Below, in pieces: positions 26,437 through 35,548 of a stretch of 64,000 nt of DNA (position 1 is its first letter; every line of letters starts with the position of its first letter). Source of the stretch: CAYSRC01 sp964446385. Its GTDB lineage: Bacteria; Bacillota; Clostridia; Oscillospirales; Ruminococcaceae. Made by a program: the position numbers and the translations under genes. The stretch is taken from contig CAYUOH010000007.1 in assembly GCA_964446385.1 (NCBI GenBank), forward strand, positions 1-64,000. The letters are read 5' to 3'. The notes beneath the pieces are model-generated. The model worked only from the letters and a program-made list of their open reading frames with translations, searched no databases and was not told the DNA's origin.

Positions 26437-27051
26437 CTATTTTCCCTCAAGCTGAAATAATTTACTTTTACCGTAAGAGAAATTTGCATTTTCTTTATTA
26501 GCTTTTAGGTATAAATCTTCCAAAATAAACAGTGCAGCCAAAGCATATACAAGGTTCTTTTGGTTTGCCCGAATATAATTGGATTTTCCGTTTTTATAAT
26601 GAGATGTCCTCTCATGTCTGACTTTGTTATATGCTGTCCACCAAAAAGGCGTTTCTTTTCCTTTGGATATACGGTAACGCAATGCACCGTTTTTATTTGT
26701 GTATGTCTCGTATTCCCAGTTATTCCAAGGGCAAACAGAATAGTCAGTATTAAAGGAAACTGAAATTTCTTCTATGTTTTTGTAGGCTAAATGTAAATAA
26801 TAACCCCATTTCTGTATATTTACATTTTTGATATTCTTGAACGATGCATCGTATTTTTCAGCTAACATCTTAGCTACAACATCTATTTCACTGCACACTG
26901 CCTGAAGCAGTTTTAAGTATTCAACCGAAAAGGTATCAAAATTAGAATCATCAAACTCCACGAATCGCTTGGTGGATATAAATTGATCTTCTAATTCAAG
27001 ATAATAATCCCAATAGCTTTTAATAAAAACTTTTGCACTAATTTCTGACAC
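26437..27051 (-). CDS. HEPN-like domain protein, unknown role
   Basis: A 204-residue, largely helical, soluble protein. Near residues 138-151 it has WWTAYNKVRHERTSH. The seven residues RHERTSH fit the R-(polar)-X3-5-H motif of HEPN nucleases, and the context (WW-x-x-YNK-x-x-H before a helical ALAALFILEDLYLK segment) resembles HEPN-like proteins of mobile or defence regions. I infer a possible RNase or RNA-binding role; no partner nucleotidyltransferase is adjacent. GC content is low compared with the first 19 kb. Confidence 0.5.
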   Translation of the reverse strand: MSEISAKVFIKSYWDYYLELEDQFISTKRFVEFDDSNFDTFSVEYLKLLQAVCSEIDVVAKMLAEKYDASFKNIKNVNIQKWGYYLHLAYKNIEEISVSFNTDYSVCPWNNWEYETYTNKNGALRYRISKGKETPFWWTAYNKVRHERTSHYKNGKSNYIRANQKNLVYALAALFILEDLYLKANKENANFSYGKSKLFQLEGK

Positions 27052-27103
27052 TTCTTATTCCCCCTTATGGTTAACACCGAGGTTTACCCACGGAGTTTAT
27101 GAT

Positions 27104-27247
27104 TTATAACCCAAGAATCCGGTTTTTCTTAGCATCAAAGTCTTCTTGAGTAAATACGCCGGAATCAAGGAGCTCTTTATACTTCTTCAATTCGTCCGCT
27201 GCGCGTTTTCATACAGTTAACAATACACTTAACAAATAATCATCCAT
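27104..27247 (-). pseudogene. SHOCT-domain protein, interrupted by in-frame TGA
   Basis: On the minus strand a GGAG site precedes an ATG at 27247. The frame reads 12 codons, then TGA (27211-27209), then continues in the same frame with KRAADELKKYKELLDSGVF and TQEDFDAKKNRILGL to TAA at 27106-27104. The second part is an unmistakable SHOCT (short C-terminal) domain, a ~30-residue oligomerisation or interaction module. Only the TGA prevents an intact 47-residue product. It is too short for routine gene finders. Confidence 0.7.
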
Positions 27248-27448
27248 TCTTATTTCTCCAAATTATCCATTGTGGGATTTTACAAATTATTGCTTAAATT
27301 TCTATATAATTTTATTATATTAGTCAATGCCCGCTTTTACAAGGTATTGTGGCAAAATATCCCTGATTTCGCCTGGTTTATTTTCTATTTTCACAAAAAC
27401 ACCTTTACAAATTAAGTGCGCAATTGGAGCGATCATTATCTGCTACAA

Positions 27449-27485
27449 TTGAACTCTTCTTGATATATGATACACTGTTCATAGA
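27449..27485 (+). promoter_or_regulatory. Promoter before pirin gene, with shared motif (copy 2)
   Basis: TTGAAC at 27449-27454 and TACACT at 27471-27476 are 16 bp apart. TGATACACTGTTC at 27468-27480 repeats the motif seen at 25468. The rest of 27248-27534 shows nothing else recognisable. Confidence 0.45.
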
Positions 27486-27534
27486 AGGGGTAAAATAGGA
27501 GATTAACAATCGACCAAAACAGGAGAAAAATACT

Positions 27535-28374
27535 ATGGAAAGAAGAGTCAGTCATCAGGTTAGAGGCTACAGAACCAAAGACGGGGCCGGAGTAAGTCTG
27601 GTCAGAGTACTGGGAATCAAGACTGTTGAGGAATATGATCCGATATTGATGCTCGATTCCTTTGACAGTACGAATCCGGCTGATTACACGGCGGGATTTC
27701 CCCTGCATGCCCACCGAGGCATCGAAACCGTCAGCTATGTGTACCGGGGGTTTATGACCCACAGGGACAGCCTGGGTAACGAGGACACCATCGGCGACGG
27801 TGAAGTTCAGTGGATGACAGCGGGCTCCGGTATTATGCACGAGGAAAAGCTGCCGGCCGCCGAGCGGATGCTTGGAGTGCAGCTTTGGCTTAACCTTCCC
27901 GCAAAGGATAAAATGGCTCCTCCCGCTTATCACAGTATTAAAAATAAGGATATTGAGGAAATTTCTTTTGGCTGGGGCAAGCTCAGACTGTTGGCGGGCG
28001 AATTTGAAGGAAAAAAAGGATACATGAGCAAATATCTTCCTCTTGACTATTATGATCTGCAAATTGACCCGGGAAAAGAAGTTGTAATGAATACGGATCC
28101 CGAGCGCTCCGTTATGGTGTTCACTCTTTTGGGCGACGCATATATCGCAGGCGAGCCGGTAAAGGAAAAGACCGCGGTAAAGCTTACCTCCGGTAATCAA
28201 GTTGTGATCAGGGCCGCAAATGAAAAAGCCCAGGTCCTATTCATAAGCTCGAAGCGGCTGGACGAACCGGTTGTCTGGGGCGGGCCTATAGTCATGAACA
28301 CCAAAGAGGAATTGAACAGGGCTTTTGACGATCTGAAAAACGGAACGTTTATTCACGACAAAATCGCTTATTAA
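27535..28374 (+). CDS. Pirin-family bicupin protein
   Basis: A 279-residue pirin: the N-terminal cupin has the metal-binding set HAHRGIETVSYV (two His and a Glu) with a further His in SGIMHEE, and the C-terminal cupin follows from about residue 150. Bacterial pirins are iron-containing proteins, some with quercetinase or redox-linked roles; this one's substrate is unknown. AGGAG precedes the ATG. An FMN reductase gene follows after 22 bp, ahead of a shared terminator, so the two likely form a small redox-related operon. Confidence 0.88.
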   Translation: MERRVSHQVRGYRTKDGAGVSLVRVLGIKTVEEYDPILMLDSFDSTNPADYTAGFPLHAHRGIETVSYVYRGFMTHRDSLGNEDTIGDGEVQWMTAGSGIMHEEKLPAAERMLGVQLWLNLPAKDKMAPPAYHSIKNKDIEEISFGWGKLRLLAGEFEGKKGYMSKYLPLDYYDLQIDPGKEVVMNTDPERSVMVFTLLGDAYIAGEPVKEKTAVKLTSGNQVVIRAANEKAQVLFISSKRLDEPVVWGGPIVMNTKEELNRAFDDLKNGTFIHDKIAY

Positions 28375-28396
28375 TACGATCAAGGGAGTGATGACA

Positions 28397-28963
28397 ATGG
28401 AAAACATCAAAATACTGGCTATTGTAGGTTCGTTAAGAAAAGATTCCTATAACCGGCAGCTGGCATTGGCGGCCAAAGAGATCATCGGTAAGAGGGCTGT
28501 TTTCCGCATACTTGATTATAAGGATGTTCCGCTGATGAATGAGGATATTGAATTCCCTGCTCCGCAGGCAGTAATACGCGTTCGCGGTGAAGTAAAATCA
28601 GCGGACGCGATATGGTTCTTCACGCCCGAATACAATCACTATTTTCCCGGTGTACTGAAGAATCTTATAGACTGGCTGTCCCGCCGTATCGGCGACAATG
28701 AGCCGCAGGTTCTTGCAGGAAAGCCCGCCGCCGTAAGCGGGATCTCTCCGGGAATGTCCGGTACAGTCTGCGCACAGGACCATCTTGTAACGCTTATCAG
28801 CTTTTTGGACATGAACGTGATGAATGCACCGCGGCTTACCGTACCTAACGCAACGGAGCAGCTTGACCCCGACGGCAAACTGTTACTCAGATCAAGCTAT
28901 CCGTATCTGGAAAAACAGGCAAACGTTTTTCTGGACTTTATCGCACGGCACATAAATATTTAA
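28397..28963 (+). CDS. NAD(P)H-dependent FMN reductase family protein
   Basis: A ~188-residue flavodoxin-fold flavoprotein. ILAIVGSLRKDSYNRQLA is the FMN phosphate loop at the N-terminus, and the family motif W-F-F-TPEYNHYFPGVLKNLIDWLSR is near residues 75-97. Such proteins reduce FMN, quinones, azo dyes or chromate. The start at 28397 is preferred because AAGGGAG (28382-28388) is 8 bases upstream; the nearby GTG and ATG overlap that site. It is the second gene of the pirin operon. Confidence 0.87.
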   Translation: MENIKILAIVGSLRKDSYNRQLALAAKEIIGKRAVFRILDYKDVPLMNEDIEFPAPQAVIRVRGEVKSADAIWFFTPEYNHYFPGVLKNLIDWLSRRIGDNEPQVLAGKPAAVSGISPGMSGTVCAQDHLVTLISFLDMNVMNAPRLTVPNATEQLDPDGKLLLRSSYPYLEKQANVFLDFIARHINI

Positions 28964-28975
28964 AATCCGTTTCAG

Positions 28976-29009
28976 AAAGCCCGCAGTCCAATGGATTGCG
29001 GGCTTTTTT
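28976..29009 (+). terminator. Terminator of the pirin operon
   Basis: AAAGCCCGCAGTCC / GGATTGCGGGCTTT stem followed by a T6 run at 29004-29009. Confidence 0.88.
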
Positions 29010-29040
29010 GTTTATACACAAATAATTATTGAAAATTGTA

Positions 29041-29102
29041 TTGACAAGCTCAGACTACTGCAATAGAATGGACTATAGTAATAGTACAGACTATAGTTAT
29101 AG
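29041..29102 (+). promoter_or_regulatory. Promoter with three BlaI-type operator copies
   Basis: TTGACA (29041-29046) and TAGAAT (29064-29069), 17 bp apart, form a good sigma-A promoter. Three 14-bp direct repeats, GACTACTGCAATAG (29053), GACTATAGTAATAG (29071) and GACTATAGTTATAG (29089), recur every 18 bp. Each contains a CTA-n-ATAG-type dyad. The first overlaps the spacer and -10, so a bound repressor would block transcription. The adjacent blaI-like gene is the obvious ligand, implying autoregulation. Confidence 0.75.
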
Positions 29103-29117
29103 TAACGAGGTGCTTCA

Positions 29118-29474
29118 ATGATCGGGAAAATATTCGAAAGTGAACTGAAAGTTATGGAGCTGATATGGGCGAACGAGCCTGTCAGCGCAAAGGAGATCAG
29201 TGTACTCGCCCAAAAGGATATCGGGTGGAATAAAAACACCACATATACGGTGATCAAAAAGCTTGAGGAAAAGGGATACATCAAACGTGACGAGCCCGGG
29301 TTTATCTGTACTTCCCTTATATCAAAAACAGATGTGCAAAAAGAGGAAGCGAACGGGTTGCTTTCCAAGCTTTTCGGAGGATCAAAAAAGGCGCTTTTTT
29401 CAGCGCTGCTTGAGAATGAATCTTTATCGGAAGAAGAAATCGGAGAGCTGCGCAATATGATCGAAAAGAGGTGA
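29118..29474 (+). CDS. BlaI/MecI-family transcriptional repressor
   Basis: A 118-residue winged-helix repressor: FESELKVMELIWANEPVSAKEI opens the helix-turn-helix, TTYTVIKKLEEKGYIKRDE is the recognition region, and a C-terminal dimerisation helix carries the segment where BlaI/MecI are cleaved. GAGG lies before the ATG. It sits 5 bp upstream of an M56 peptidase, the normal BlaI-BlaR pairing, and downstream of three 18-bp-phased operators. The controlled target beyond this operon is unknown; no beta-lactamase gene is nearby. Confidence 0.9.
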   Translation: MIGKIFESELKVMELIWANEPVSAKEISVLAQKDIGWNKNTTYTVIKKLEEKGYIKRDEPGFICTSLISKTDVQKEEANGLLSKLFGGSKKALFSALLENESLSEEEIGELRNMIEKR

Positions 29475-29479
29475 TATGA

Positions 29480-30397
29480 ATGCCCGGTGAACTGTTTTAT
29501 TGGGTACTTAACATGAGCATATCCGCCGCCGTAGCCGGGATCATCGTGCTTCTACTCGGCAGGATCAAACGTTTACCGCGCAAAATCGCCTGCTTCCTAT
29601 GGATAATTCCGTTCATAAGGATGACAGTACCTTTCGGCATGGGCAGCCGTTTCAGTCTGATGACGCTGATCTCAAAGTTCACAACAAGGACTGTTGCGGT
29701 TCCGGGCGTTCCGAAAGAGCTTAGCGATCTCACGATGACAAATCACATAATGGCGGCGAACGACTACTTCCCTATTACATATAAGGTAAATGTACTTGCA
29801 AAGGTGTTCGATATTGCCGCTGCCGTCTGGCTTATCATTGCGGCGGCTCTGATAATCGCATTCGGTATCATATATTTCATTACAAAATCAGAGCTCAGGG
29901 GCGCGGTGTTGCTTCGCGACAATATCTATATTTCGGAAAAGGTCACTTCGCCGGCCGTTTACGGATTATTCCGTCCCCGGATCATTCTTCCGGCATCATT
30001 CAGCGAAAACGATCTGTCGTATATACTTGCGCACGAAAGAAAGCATATCTCGCGAGCGGATAACCTGCGCCGCATCATCGCTTTTGTTATTACCGCTGTT
30101 CATTGGTTCAACCCTCTTGCGTGGGTATTCCTTCGTGAATATCTTTCGCAGACCGAGCTTGCCTGCGATGAAGCGGTACTGGCGGGATATGATGACGGCG
30201 AACGGAAAAGATACGCGCACTCCCTTATAAACGCCGCCGAAAGCCGTGAGATGTTTGCGTCCGCGTTCGGAGGAGCAAAGGTCCGTGTGCGGATATCGCG
30301 CATTTTGTCATATAAAAAGCTGTCGGTGTTTTCAGTATGCGCGTTCGCGGCGCTTGCTGCCTCTGTCGTATATGTACTGATCACAAACGCGGCATAA
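29480..30397 (+). CDS. M56-family (BlaR1-like) membrane metallopeptidase without sensor domain
   Basis: A 305-residue integral membrane protein with about four helices and the zinc peptidase motif HERKH near residue 191, followed by ELACDEAVL with the third ligand Glu. BlaR1/MecR1 normally have ~585 residues with an extracellular penicillin-binding sensor. Here the protein ends shortly after the last membrane helix, so beta-lactam sensing through that domain is not possible. It probably inactivates the BlaI-like repressor in response to another envelope signal (inference). Confidence 0.87.
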   Translation: MPGELFYWVLNMSISAAVAGIIVLLLGRIKRLPRKIACFLWIIPFIRMTVPFGMGSRFSLMTLISKFTTRTVAVPGVPKELSDLTMTNHIMAANDYFPITYKVNVLAKVFDIAAAVWLIIAAALIIAFGIIYFITKSELRGAVLLRDNIYISEKVTSPAVYGLFRPRIILPASFSENDLSYILAHERKHISRADNLRRIIAFVITAVHWFNPLAWVFLREYLSQTELACDEAVLAGYDDGERKRYAHSLINAAESREMFASAFGGAKVRVRISRILSYKKLSVFSVCAFAALAASVVYVLITNAA

Positions 30398-30447
30398 ATA
30401 AGCGAAAGAATGTGGAGCATTATGCCCCACAGAAAGGAACGTTCACA

Positions 30448-31404
30448 GTGTTGAAATCAAATAATAAGTTTTATCTGCTCTCCCTTGCGGGTGTTGTCGC
30501 GGCATCGGCGTATCCGCTTTACATGGGGATCAAAGTTGTTTCGGATATGATTCGGTTCGGTACGGTTTACGCGGAGAGTTATCCGAAATACATTATTCCG
30601 TACACACCGATCGCGCTTGCTCTGATTATTGGAACCGCGCTTTTACCGCTGATGTTCCGTCTTGCAAAAAGGTTCGCTTTGCTCGCAGGCTCCGCTGTGT
30701 CGCTTGGGGTATTCTTGGCCTCCGAACTTCTGCTTGAAAGCAGGGTCATCGTAACTACCACATTCAAAACAACACTTGAAAGCTGGCAGATGTTTATGTG
30801 CTATGTCCCGCCGGAAGGGTTCCCTTCGCGGACATGGACCGAGGTTGATGTTCTGATGGGCGAATACAGTCCGGCATTCAAAATACACTTTTATTTCATT
30901 TCCGTCATCCTGATTGTATCTTTACTGAACTGTATTTACGGGTTTGCCAAAATGATACAGTCGGATGATAAATCACGGAAAAGAGCGCTGATAATCCAGT
31001 CGGCCGCGTCGCTTACATTTCTAGGGCTTTGTATACTTGCGTGCTTTACGGCTTTTTACAGAACCGGAGATATCACGGTCTTGCCGCTTTCGGCATTCCT
31101 TATGATACTGTTCTTTGTCGTTATGGGATTGACGGCGGGCGTTTTTGCAGGATCATTTCTGCTTGGGAAACGGAAACTTATCTCATGCCTGATCCCGGCT
31201 GTTATCGCATCGGCGGTAACAACGGTCATGTATATCGGAGAAATGATATTGCTGTCCGGTAATTTGTACCGTTTCGGCGATGGATTCTTCTTCAGCGCAT
31301 TGGGAACTCTTGTTCTCGCGCCCGTCGATATCTGTGTGATCATCCTGTCCGGCTCGGTCTGCTATTTAATTACATCTTTATTATCCGTTAAGCGGCAGAT
31401 ATAA
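30448..31404 (+). CDS. Polytopic membrane protein in blaI operon
   Basis: About 318 residues with roughly eight hydrophobic helices and short loops, one loop of ~55 residues between helices 3 and 4. I chose the GTG at 30448 (or the adjacent TTG) because AAAGGAA at 30433-30439 precedes it; earlier in-frame codons lie inside the M56 gene. No family is recognised. It follows the M56 gene by 50 bp, a gap that contains a small hairpin (GTGGAGCA/TGCCCCAC), and is likely cotranscribed, making it a candidate sensor or effector of that system. Confidence 0.65.
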   Translation: MLKSNNKFYLLSLAGVVAASAYPLYMGIKVVSDMIRFGTVYAESYPKYIIPYTPIALALIIGTALLPLMFRLAKRFALLAGSAVSLGVFLASELLLESRVIVTTTFKTTLESWQMFMCYVPPEGFPSRTWTEVDVLMGEYSPAFKIHFYFISVILIVSLLNCIYGFAKMIQSDDKSRKRALIIQSAASLTFLGLCILACFTAFYRTGDITVLPLSAFLMILFFVVMGLTAGVFAGSFLLGKRKLISCLIPAVIASAVTTVMYIGEMILLSGNLYRFGDGFFFSALGTLVLAPVDICVIILSGSVCYLITSLLSVKRQI

Positions 31405-31573
31405 ACGGCAGGAAGCCTTCCCTGTGCGACACACTCCGGATCCTTTAATTGTTTAAAGTCATGTGATTGATTTATTGCAGTTTTATGATATACTTACCGT
31501 TTGGCGGAGATTTCTTATATTAGGCTCTGCCCCATGCGCAATAAATAATCCAATTGAGATTCGGAGAGATAAG

Positions 31574-32368
31574 ATGAAAATAATTGAATATGGAGAAAAG
31601 AACCCGGAAGTTATTATGCTTCTGCATGGCGGCGGCTTATCATGGTGGAATTACCGTGATGAAGCAAATCTTCTGAAGAAAAATTACCACGTTGTACTGC
31701 CGGTATTGGACGGTCACGCAGACAGCGAAATGCCTTTTACTTCGATTGAAAATAACGCTAAAGAACTTATCGATTATATTGATGAAAACTTTAGCGGGAC
31801 AATTTTAGCCATATGCGGATTATCTCTCGGTGGACAGATTCTTGTTGAAATGCTTTCACAAAGAAGCAATATATGCAAATTTGCAGTCATCGAAAGTGCC
31901 TTAGTTATACCGATGCCACTGACAGCGGCATTGATTGCTCCGACATTCGGTATAAGCTATGGACTCATTAAGAAAAAATGGTTTGCCGAAATGCAATTTA
32001 GGTCACTGATAATTCAGGAAAAACTGTTTGAGGACTATTACCGTGACACCTGCAAAATACAAAAACAGGATATGATTTGCTTTATGAAATCAAATTCGTC
32101 TTATAGCGTGAAACCGTCGCTTGCCAATACTACAGCTAAAGTTACCGTTATTGTAGGCGGTAGGGAACAAAAAATAATGCAGCGTTCTGCTAAAATCTTA
32201 CGTAACACGATTCCCGACAGTAAATTGAGGATTTATGATCACTATTTTCACGGTGAATTCAGCCTTAATTATCCAAAAGATTATGTGGATTTGTTAACTT
32301 GCTTTATTTCGACTATGCAATTATCGGTAACTTCGCAAAATCAGAATTCGCCTTTCGGGGGCTTTTAG
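31574..32368 (+). CDS. Alpha/beta hydrolase
   Basis: A ~264-residue alpha/beta-hydrolase. The oxyanion loop is MLLHGGGLSWWNY, the nucleophile elbow is ICGLSLGGQ (Ser in G-L-S-L-G, near residue 85), and the C-terminal segment with DHYFHGEF supplies the candidate catalytic His. I prefer the ATG at 31574, behind CGGAGAG, over upstream in-frame starts that lack a ribosome site. The substrate is unknown. It stands alone after the blaI operon; the gap 31405-31573 shows no further gene. Confidence 0.8.
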   Translation: MKIIEYGEKNPEVIMLLHGGGLSWWNYRDEANLLKKNYHVVLPVLDGHADSEMPFTSIENNAKELIDYIDENFSGTILAICGLSLGGQILVEMLSQRSNICKFAVIESALVIPMPLTAALIAPTFGISYGLIKKKWFAEMQFRSLIIQEKLFEDYYRDTCKIQKQDMICFMKSNSSYSVKPSLANTTAKVTVIVGGREQKIMQRSAKILRNTIPDSKLRIYDHYFHGEFSLNYPKDYVDLLTCFISTMQLSVTSQNQNSPFGGF

Positions 32369-32395
32369 CTTAAAAGGCTATTGGATACAACAGAA

Positions 32396-32438
32396 AAACA
32401 TCAGTGTCACTTTAAAATGTGTACACTGATGTTTTTTT
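32396..32438. terminator. Bidirectional terminator, hydrolase / ABC exporter
   Basis: AAACATCAGTGT / ACACTGATGTTT, 12-bp perfect stem with A run on one side and T7 on the other, between two convergent genes. Confidence 0.88.
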
Positions 32439-32451
32439 ATAACTGCTTTAT

Positions 32452-35400
32452 TTATTCCGTGCGAAGTGCTACAACCGGATCTTTTTTCGCGGCGCTTCTT
32501 GACGGAATGATACCGGCGAAAAGTGTCAATACCACACTGATCAATACAAATATACCCGCTGCCTGTAAAGGAAGGAATATTTTGAGTGTAGCAATGCCCG
32601 TGAGTCTTTCAATAATATAATTGATCGGGAAACTCAGCAGATAAGTGATCAGTACTCCCATCAAGCCGGACGTCAAACCGATAATGAATGTTTCTGCATT
32701 AAACAGGCTGGAAACGTTCTTTTTGGACGCTCCGAGAGCACGCAGAATTCCGATTTCCCTTGTTCTCTCCTGAACGGATATTAAGGTAACAACTCCGATC
32801 ATTATAGAGGATACTACCAGAGATATGCCGACAAATGCCATTAAAATATAGGTGATAGTATTCAGGATAGAGGTAACAGAGGACATGATAATACCGACAT
32901 AATCGGTGTACTTGATCTGTGACAGCTCATCCTTACCTTCATTATAGCCGGTAATGGAATCTTCTATAATATCCTTGCTTTCGAAAGTGGAAGCGTAAAT
33001 ACTGACAGTAGAAGGCGTATCGATATTTACATAGCCGAGTTCCTTCAAATTATCCTCATAGCTGTTTTCTGAAAAAGTCAGAGCTTCATCATAATAGAGA
33101 GCAAACTGTTTATCAGTGAAGCCTTTAACCGCTTCATCAAAAGCGGCATTAAGCTGGGCACTGCCCATCCCGCCAAGCTGTCCCTGTGCCTGCTGAGCAT
33201 ACTGTGCTTTAAACTGCTCTTCAGCCATGGTAGTGAACATCTCGGTCAGTTCCTCATCACTCATTGAGTCAACATAGCCCTTTATATCTTCGGCACTCAT
33301 ACCGGTCTGCCCGGCAACAGCCGACTGCATAGATGCGATCATATCTTCACGCGTAGTACCTGATAACATTTCTGAAACGGCATCGTCTACGGTTTTTTCA
33401 TCCGGAATTCCCATGATCTTTACATACAGATTTGCTTTGCCTTTTTCATTCAGTGTGTTGATATAGGAAAGAAGCTCAGCTTTTTTCTCTGCGTTGTTCA
33501 AATCACCTGTGGTTTCCTTAAAGGGTAAGCTTGTAAAAATATCAGTAGTGGCATCGTCAAGCTGTGCCTTTATAGTATCGGAATCCTTGGATTGCTCTAT
33601 AATGTATTTTGTCAGCTTGCCGGTATAACCGATAGAACCGCTTAACATGGAGGAAGACGAATCTTCGTTAGGTCTGATAATACCTGTTACCTTCAAACTG
33701 ATCCCGTTGGAATAGAGATAGTTCAGTCCGGCAGAGGTTAGCCTCATATCCGTAAAAAGCCCTAAATTGTCATCCAATGTGTAGCAGTCTGCACCGAGGA
33801 CGGTTTTAAACTCCATGTCGCAAATTTCTTTATATGACCAGGACGGCGAATCGGAAGTAATCTTGGTACCGTCCTTAATAGCCTTCACTATGCTTCGCAT
33901 TTCGTCCTCGGACTTCAAGCCTAATGCGTAAAGCGTCATATCGTCGATCTCGTTATTTTCATCAAGCACTAAAACAATTTCATTGTATTGAGTAGGCCAT
34001 TCTCCGTATACAACATCGTATTGTTTTTCCAATATCGGATTTACGGTTTCACCGTTGTTGCCTGACAGCATTTCCTGCCATGTAGCGGTAGAAGCGTCTG
34101 ATAAAGGCATTGACACAGGAGAAGGCATAGATGATGATCCCATCATCCCCGTGCGTTCGCGAATATCGAGTATACCGCTCATATCCACGCCCATTTCTTC
34201 ACGCATCAGTTCCGTTAAAAGCGACTGAGCATCTGAAACGATAACTTCACCGTCCGGATTTTTTGTTAAAACCTGCATATTCGTATCATAGGTGTACTGT
34301 ATACCTGTGACTGCCGAAGCTAATTCCGAATCTTCTTTTGTGCGTTCGGATTCGAGATATTCTTTAAATGATTTCAGATCATTTTTCGTTGATTCCAAAG
34401 AATTCAGCGCGTCAATCATTTCGTATGTTGATGATTTCTCATATACCGCATCTTTATCATGACCTTCATCTGATTTAGAAGCAGCGCCCATAAATGTTTT
34501 CATCAATGTGGTAATATCCGTATTTTGTGTTTCTATTGTAATCGGATATGAGGACAGGGTATCCTCCTGTATTGAATTGATATATGCCGTAGCTCCCTGA
34601 GAAACCGCAAAAACGAGAGCAATACCTATAATGCCGATAGAGCCTGCAAAGGAAGTAAGCAGAGTCCGTTTTCTTTTTGACACAAGATTTTTTAACGAGA
34701 GACCGAAAGAGGTTGAAATAGACATGGAGGGCTTCTTTTCTTTTACCGATGTCTTTTCTTTTTGTTTTATCAGTCTTTTCTCATTTTCCAACTCCGCATC
34801 GCTGACAGGCATTGAATCGTCAGTAATTACACCGTCAAGCATTCTTACTATTCGGGTAGAGTAGCGGTCTGCCAGATCGGGATTGTGTGTAACCATGATT
34901 ATAAGACGGTCTTTTGAAATTTCTTTTAGAATCTCCATAACCTGAACACTGGTTTCTGTATCCAGGGCTCCTGTAGGTTCATCTGCAAGAATAATATCCG
35001 GGTCGTTTACAAGAGCTCTTGCAATAGCCACACGCTGCATCTGTCCGCCTGACAGCTGGTTGGGCTTTTTCTTTAGCTGAGAGGAAAGTCCTACCTGATC
35101 CAGGGCTTTCTTTGCTCTCTCTCTGCGTTCCGCTTTAGAAATACCGGCAAGTGTAAGCGCTATTTCTACGTTTTGCAAGACGGACTGCTGAGGAATAAGG
35201 TTATAGTTCTGAAACACAAAGCCGATGGAATGATTGCGATAAGCGTCCCAATCTCTATCTTTAAAATCCTTGGTCGAACGTCCGTTAATAACCAGATCAC
35301 CTGATGTGTACTGGTCGAGTCCACCAACGATATTAAGCAATGTTGTTTTTCCGCAACCGGAAGGCCCCAAAATGGAAACGAATTCGCTTATTCTAAAGCG

Positions 35401-35478
35401 AAGGTCTATACCCTTCAGTGCCTCTACGGTATCTTCACCGGCAGGGTATTCTTTTATTATGTTTTTTAATTCGAGCAC
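32452..35478 (-). CDS. MacB-like ABC exporter, ATPase fused to permease
   Basis: A 1008-residue single-chain exporter. Residues 1-225 form the ATPase: Walker A GPSGCGKTTLL, signature LSGGQMQR, Walker B IILADEPTGALD and switch His in VTHN. A first membrane helix follows near 275-300 (SFAGSIGIIGIALVFAVSQG), then an extracellular region of ~550 residues, and three helices near 870-1000 with the FtsX/MacB C-terminal pattern (GVVTLISVQERTREIGILRALGASKKNV). Such type VII ABC systems export or sense antimicrobial peptides and toxins. The divergent TetR gene and intervening operators suggest inducible resistance. Confidence 0.9.
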   Translation of the reverse strand: MLELKNIIKEYPAGEDTVEALKGIDLRFRISEFVSILGPSGCGKTTLLNIVGGLDQYTSGDLVINGRSTKDFKDRDWDAYRNHSIGFVFQNYNLIPQQSVLQNVEIALTLAGISKAERRERAKKALDQVGLSSQLKKKPNQLSGGQMQRVAIARALVNDPDIILADEPTGALDTETSVQVMEILKEISKDRLIIMVTHNPDLADRYSTRIVRMLDGVITDDSMPVSDAELENEKRLIKQKEKTSVKEKKPSMSISTSFGLSLKNLVSKRKRTLLTSFAGSIGIIGIALVFAVSQGATAYINSIQEDTLSSYPITIETQNTDITTLMKTFMGAASKSDEGHDKDAVYEKSSTYEMIDALNSLESTKNDLKSFKEYLESERTKEDSELASAVTGIQYTYDTNMQVLTKNPDGEVIVSDAQSLLTELMREEMGVDMSGILDIRERTGMMGSSSMPSPVSMPLSDASTATWQEMLSGNNGETVNPILEKQYDVVYGEWPTQYNEIVLVLDENNEIDDMTLYALGLKSEDEMRSIVKAIKDGTKITSDSPSWSYKEICDMEFKTVLGADCYTLDDNLGLFTDMRLTSAGLNYLYSNGISLKVTGIIRPNEDSSSSMLSGSIGYTGKLTKYIIEQSKDSDTIKAQLDDATTDIFTSLPFKETTGDLNNAEKKAELLSYINTLNEKGKANLYVKIMGIPDEKTVDDAVSEMLSGTTREDMIASMQSAVAGQTGMSAEDIKGYVDSMSDEELTEMFTTMAEEQFKAQYAQQAQGQLGGMGSAQLNAAFDEAVKGFTDKQFALYYDEALTFSENSYEDNLKELGYVNIDTPSTVSIYASTFESKDIIEDSITGYNEGKDELSQIKYTDYVGIIMSSVTSILNTITYILMAFVGISLVVSSIMIGVVTLISVQERTREIGILRALGASKKNVSSLFNAETFIIGLTSGLMGVLITYLLSFPINYIIERLTGIATLKIFLPLQAAGIFVLISVVLTLFAGIIPSRSAAKKDPVVALRTE

Positions 35479-35548
35479 TTAGAAAATCCTTTCTTTCATG
35501 ATTATATTCAACTCGCTGCTGGTTTGTGATAATCGGTTTGACAATTAT

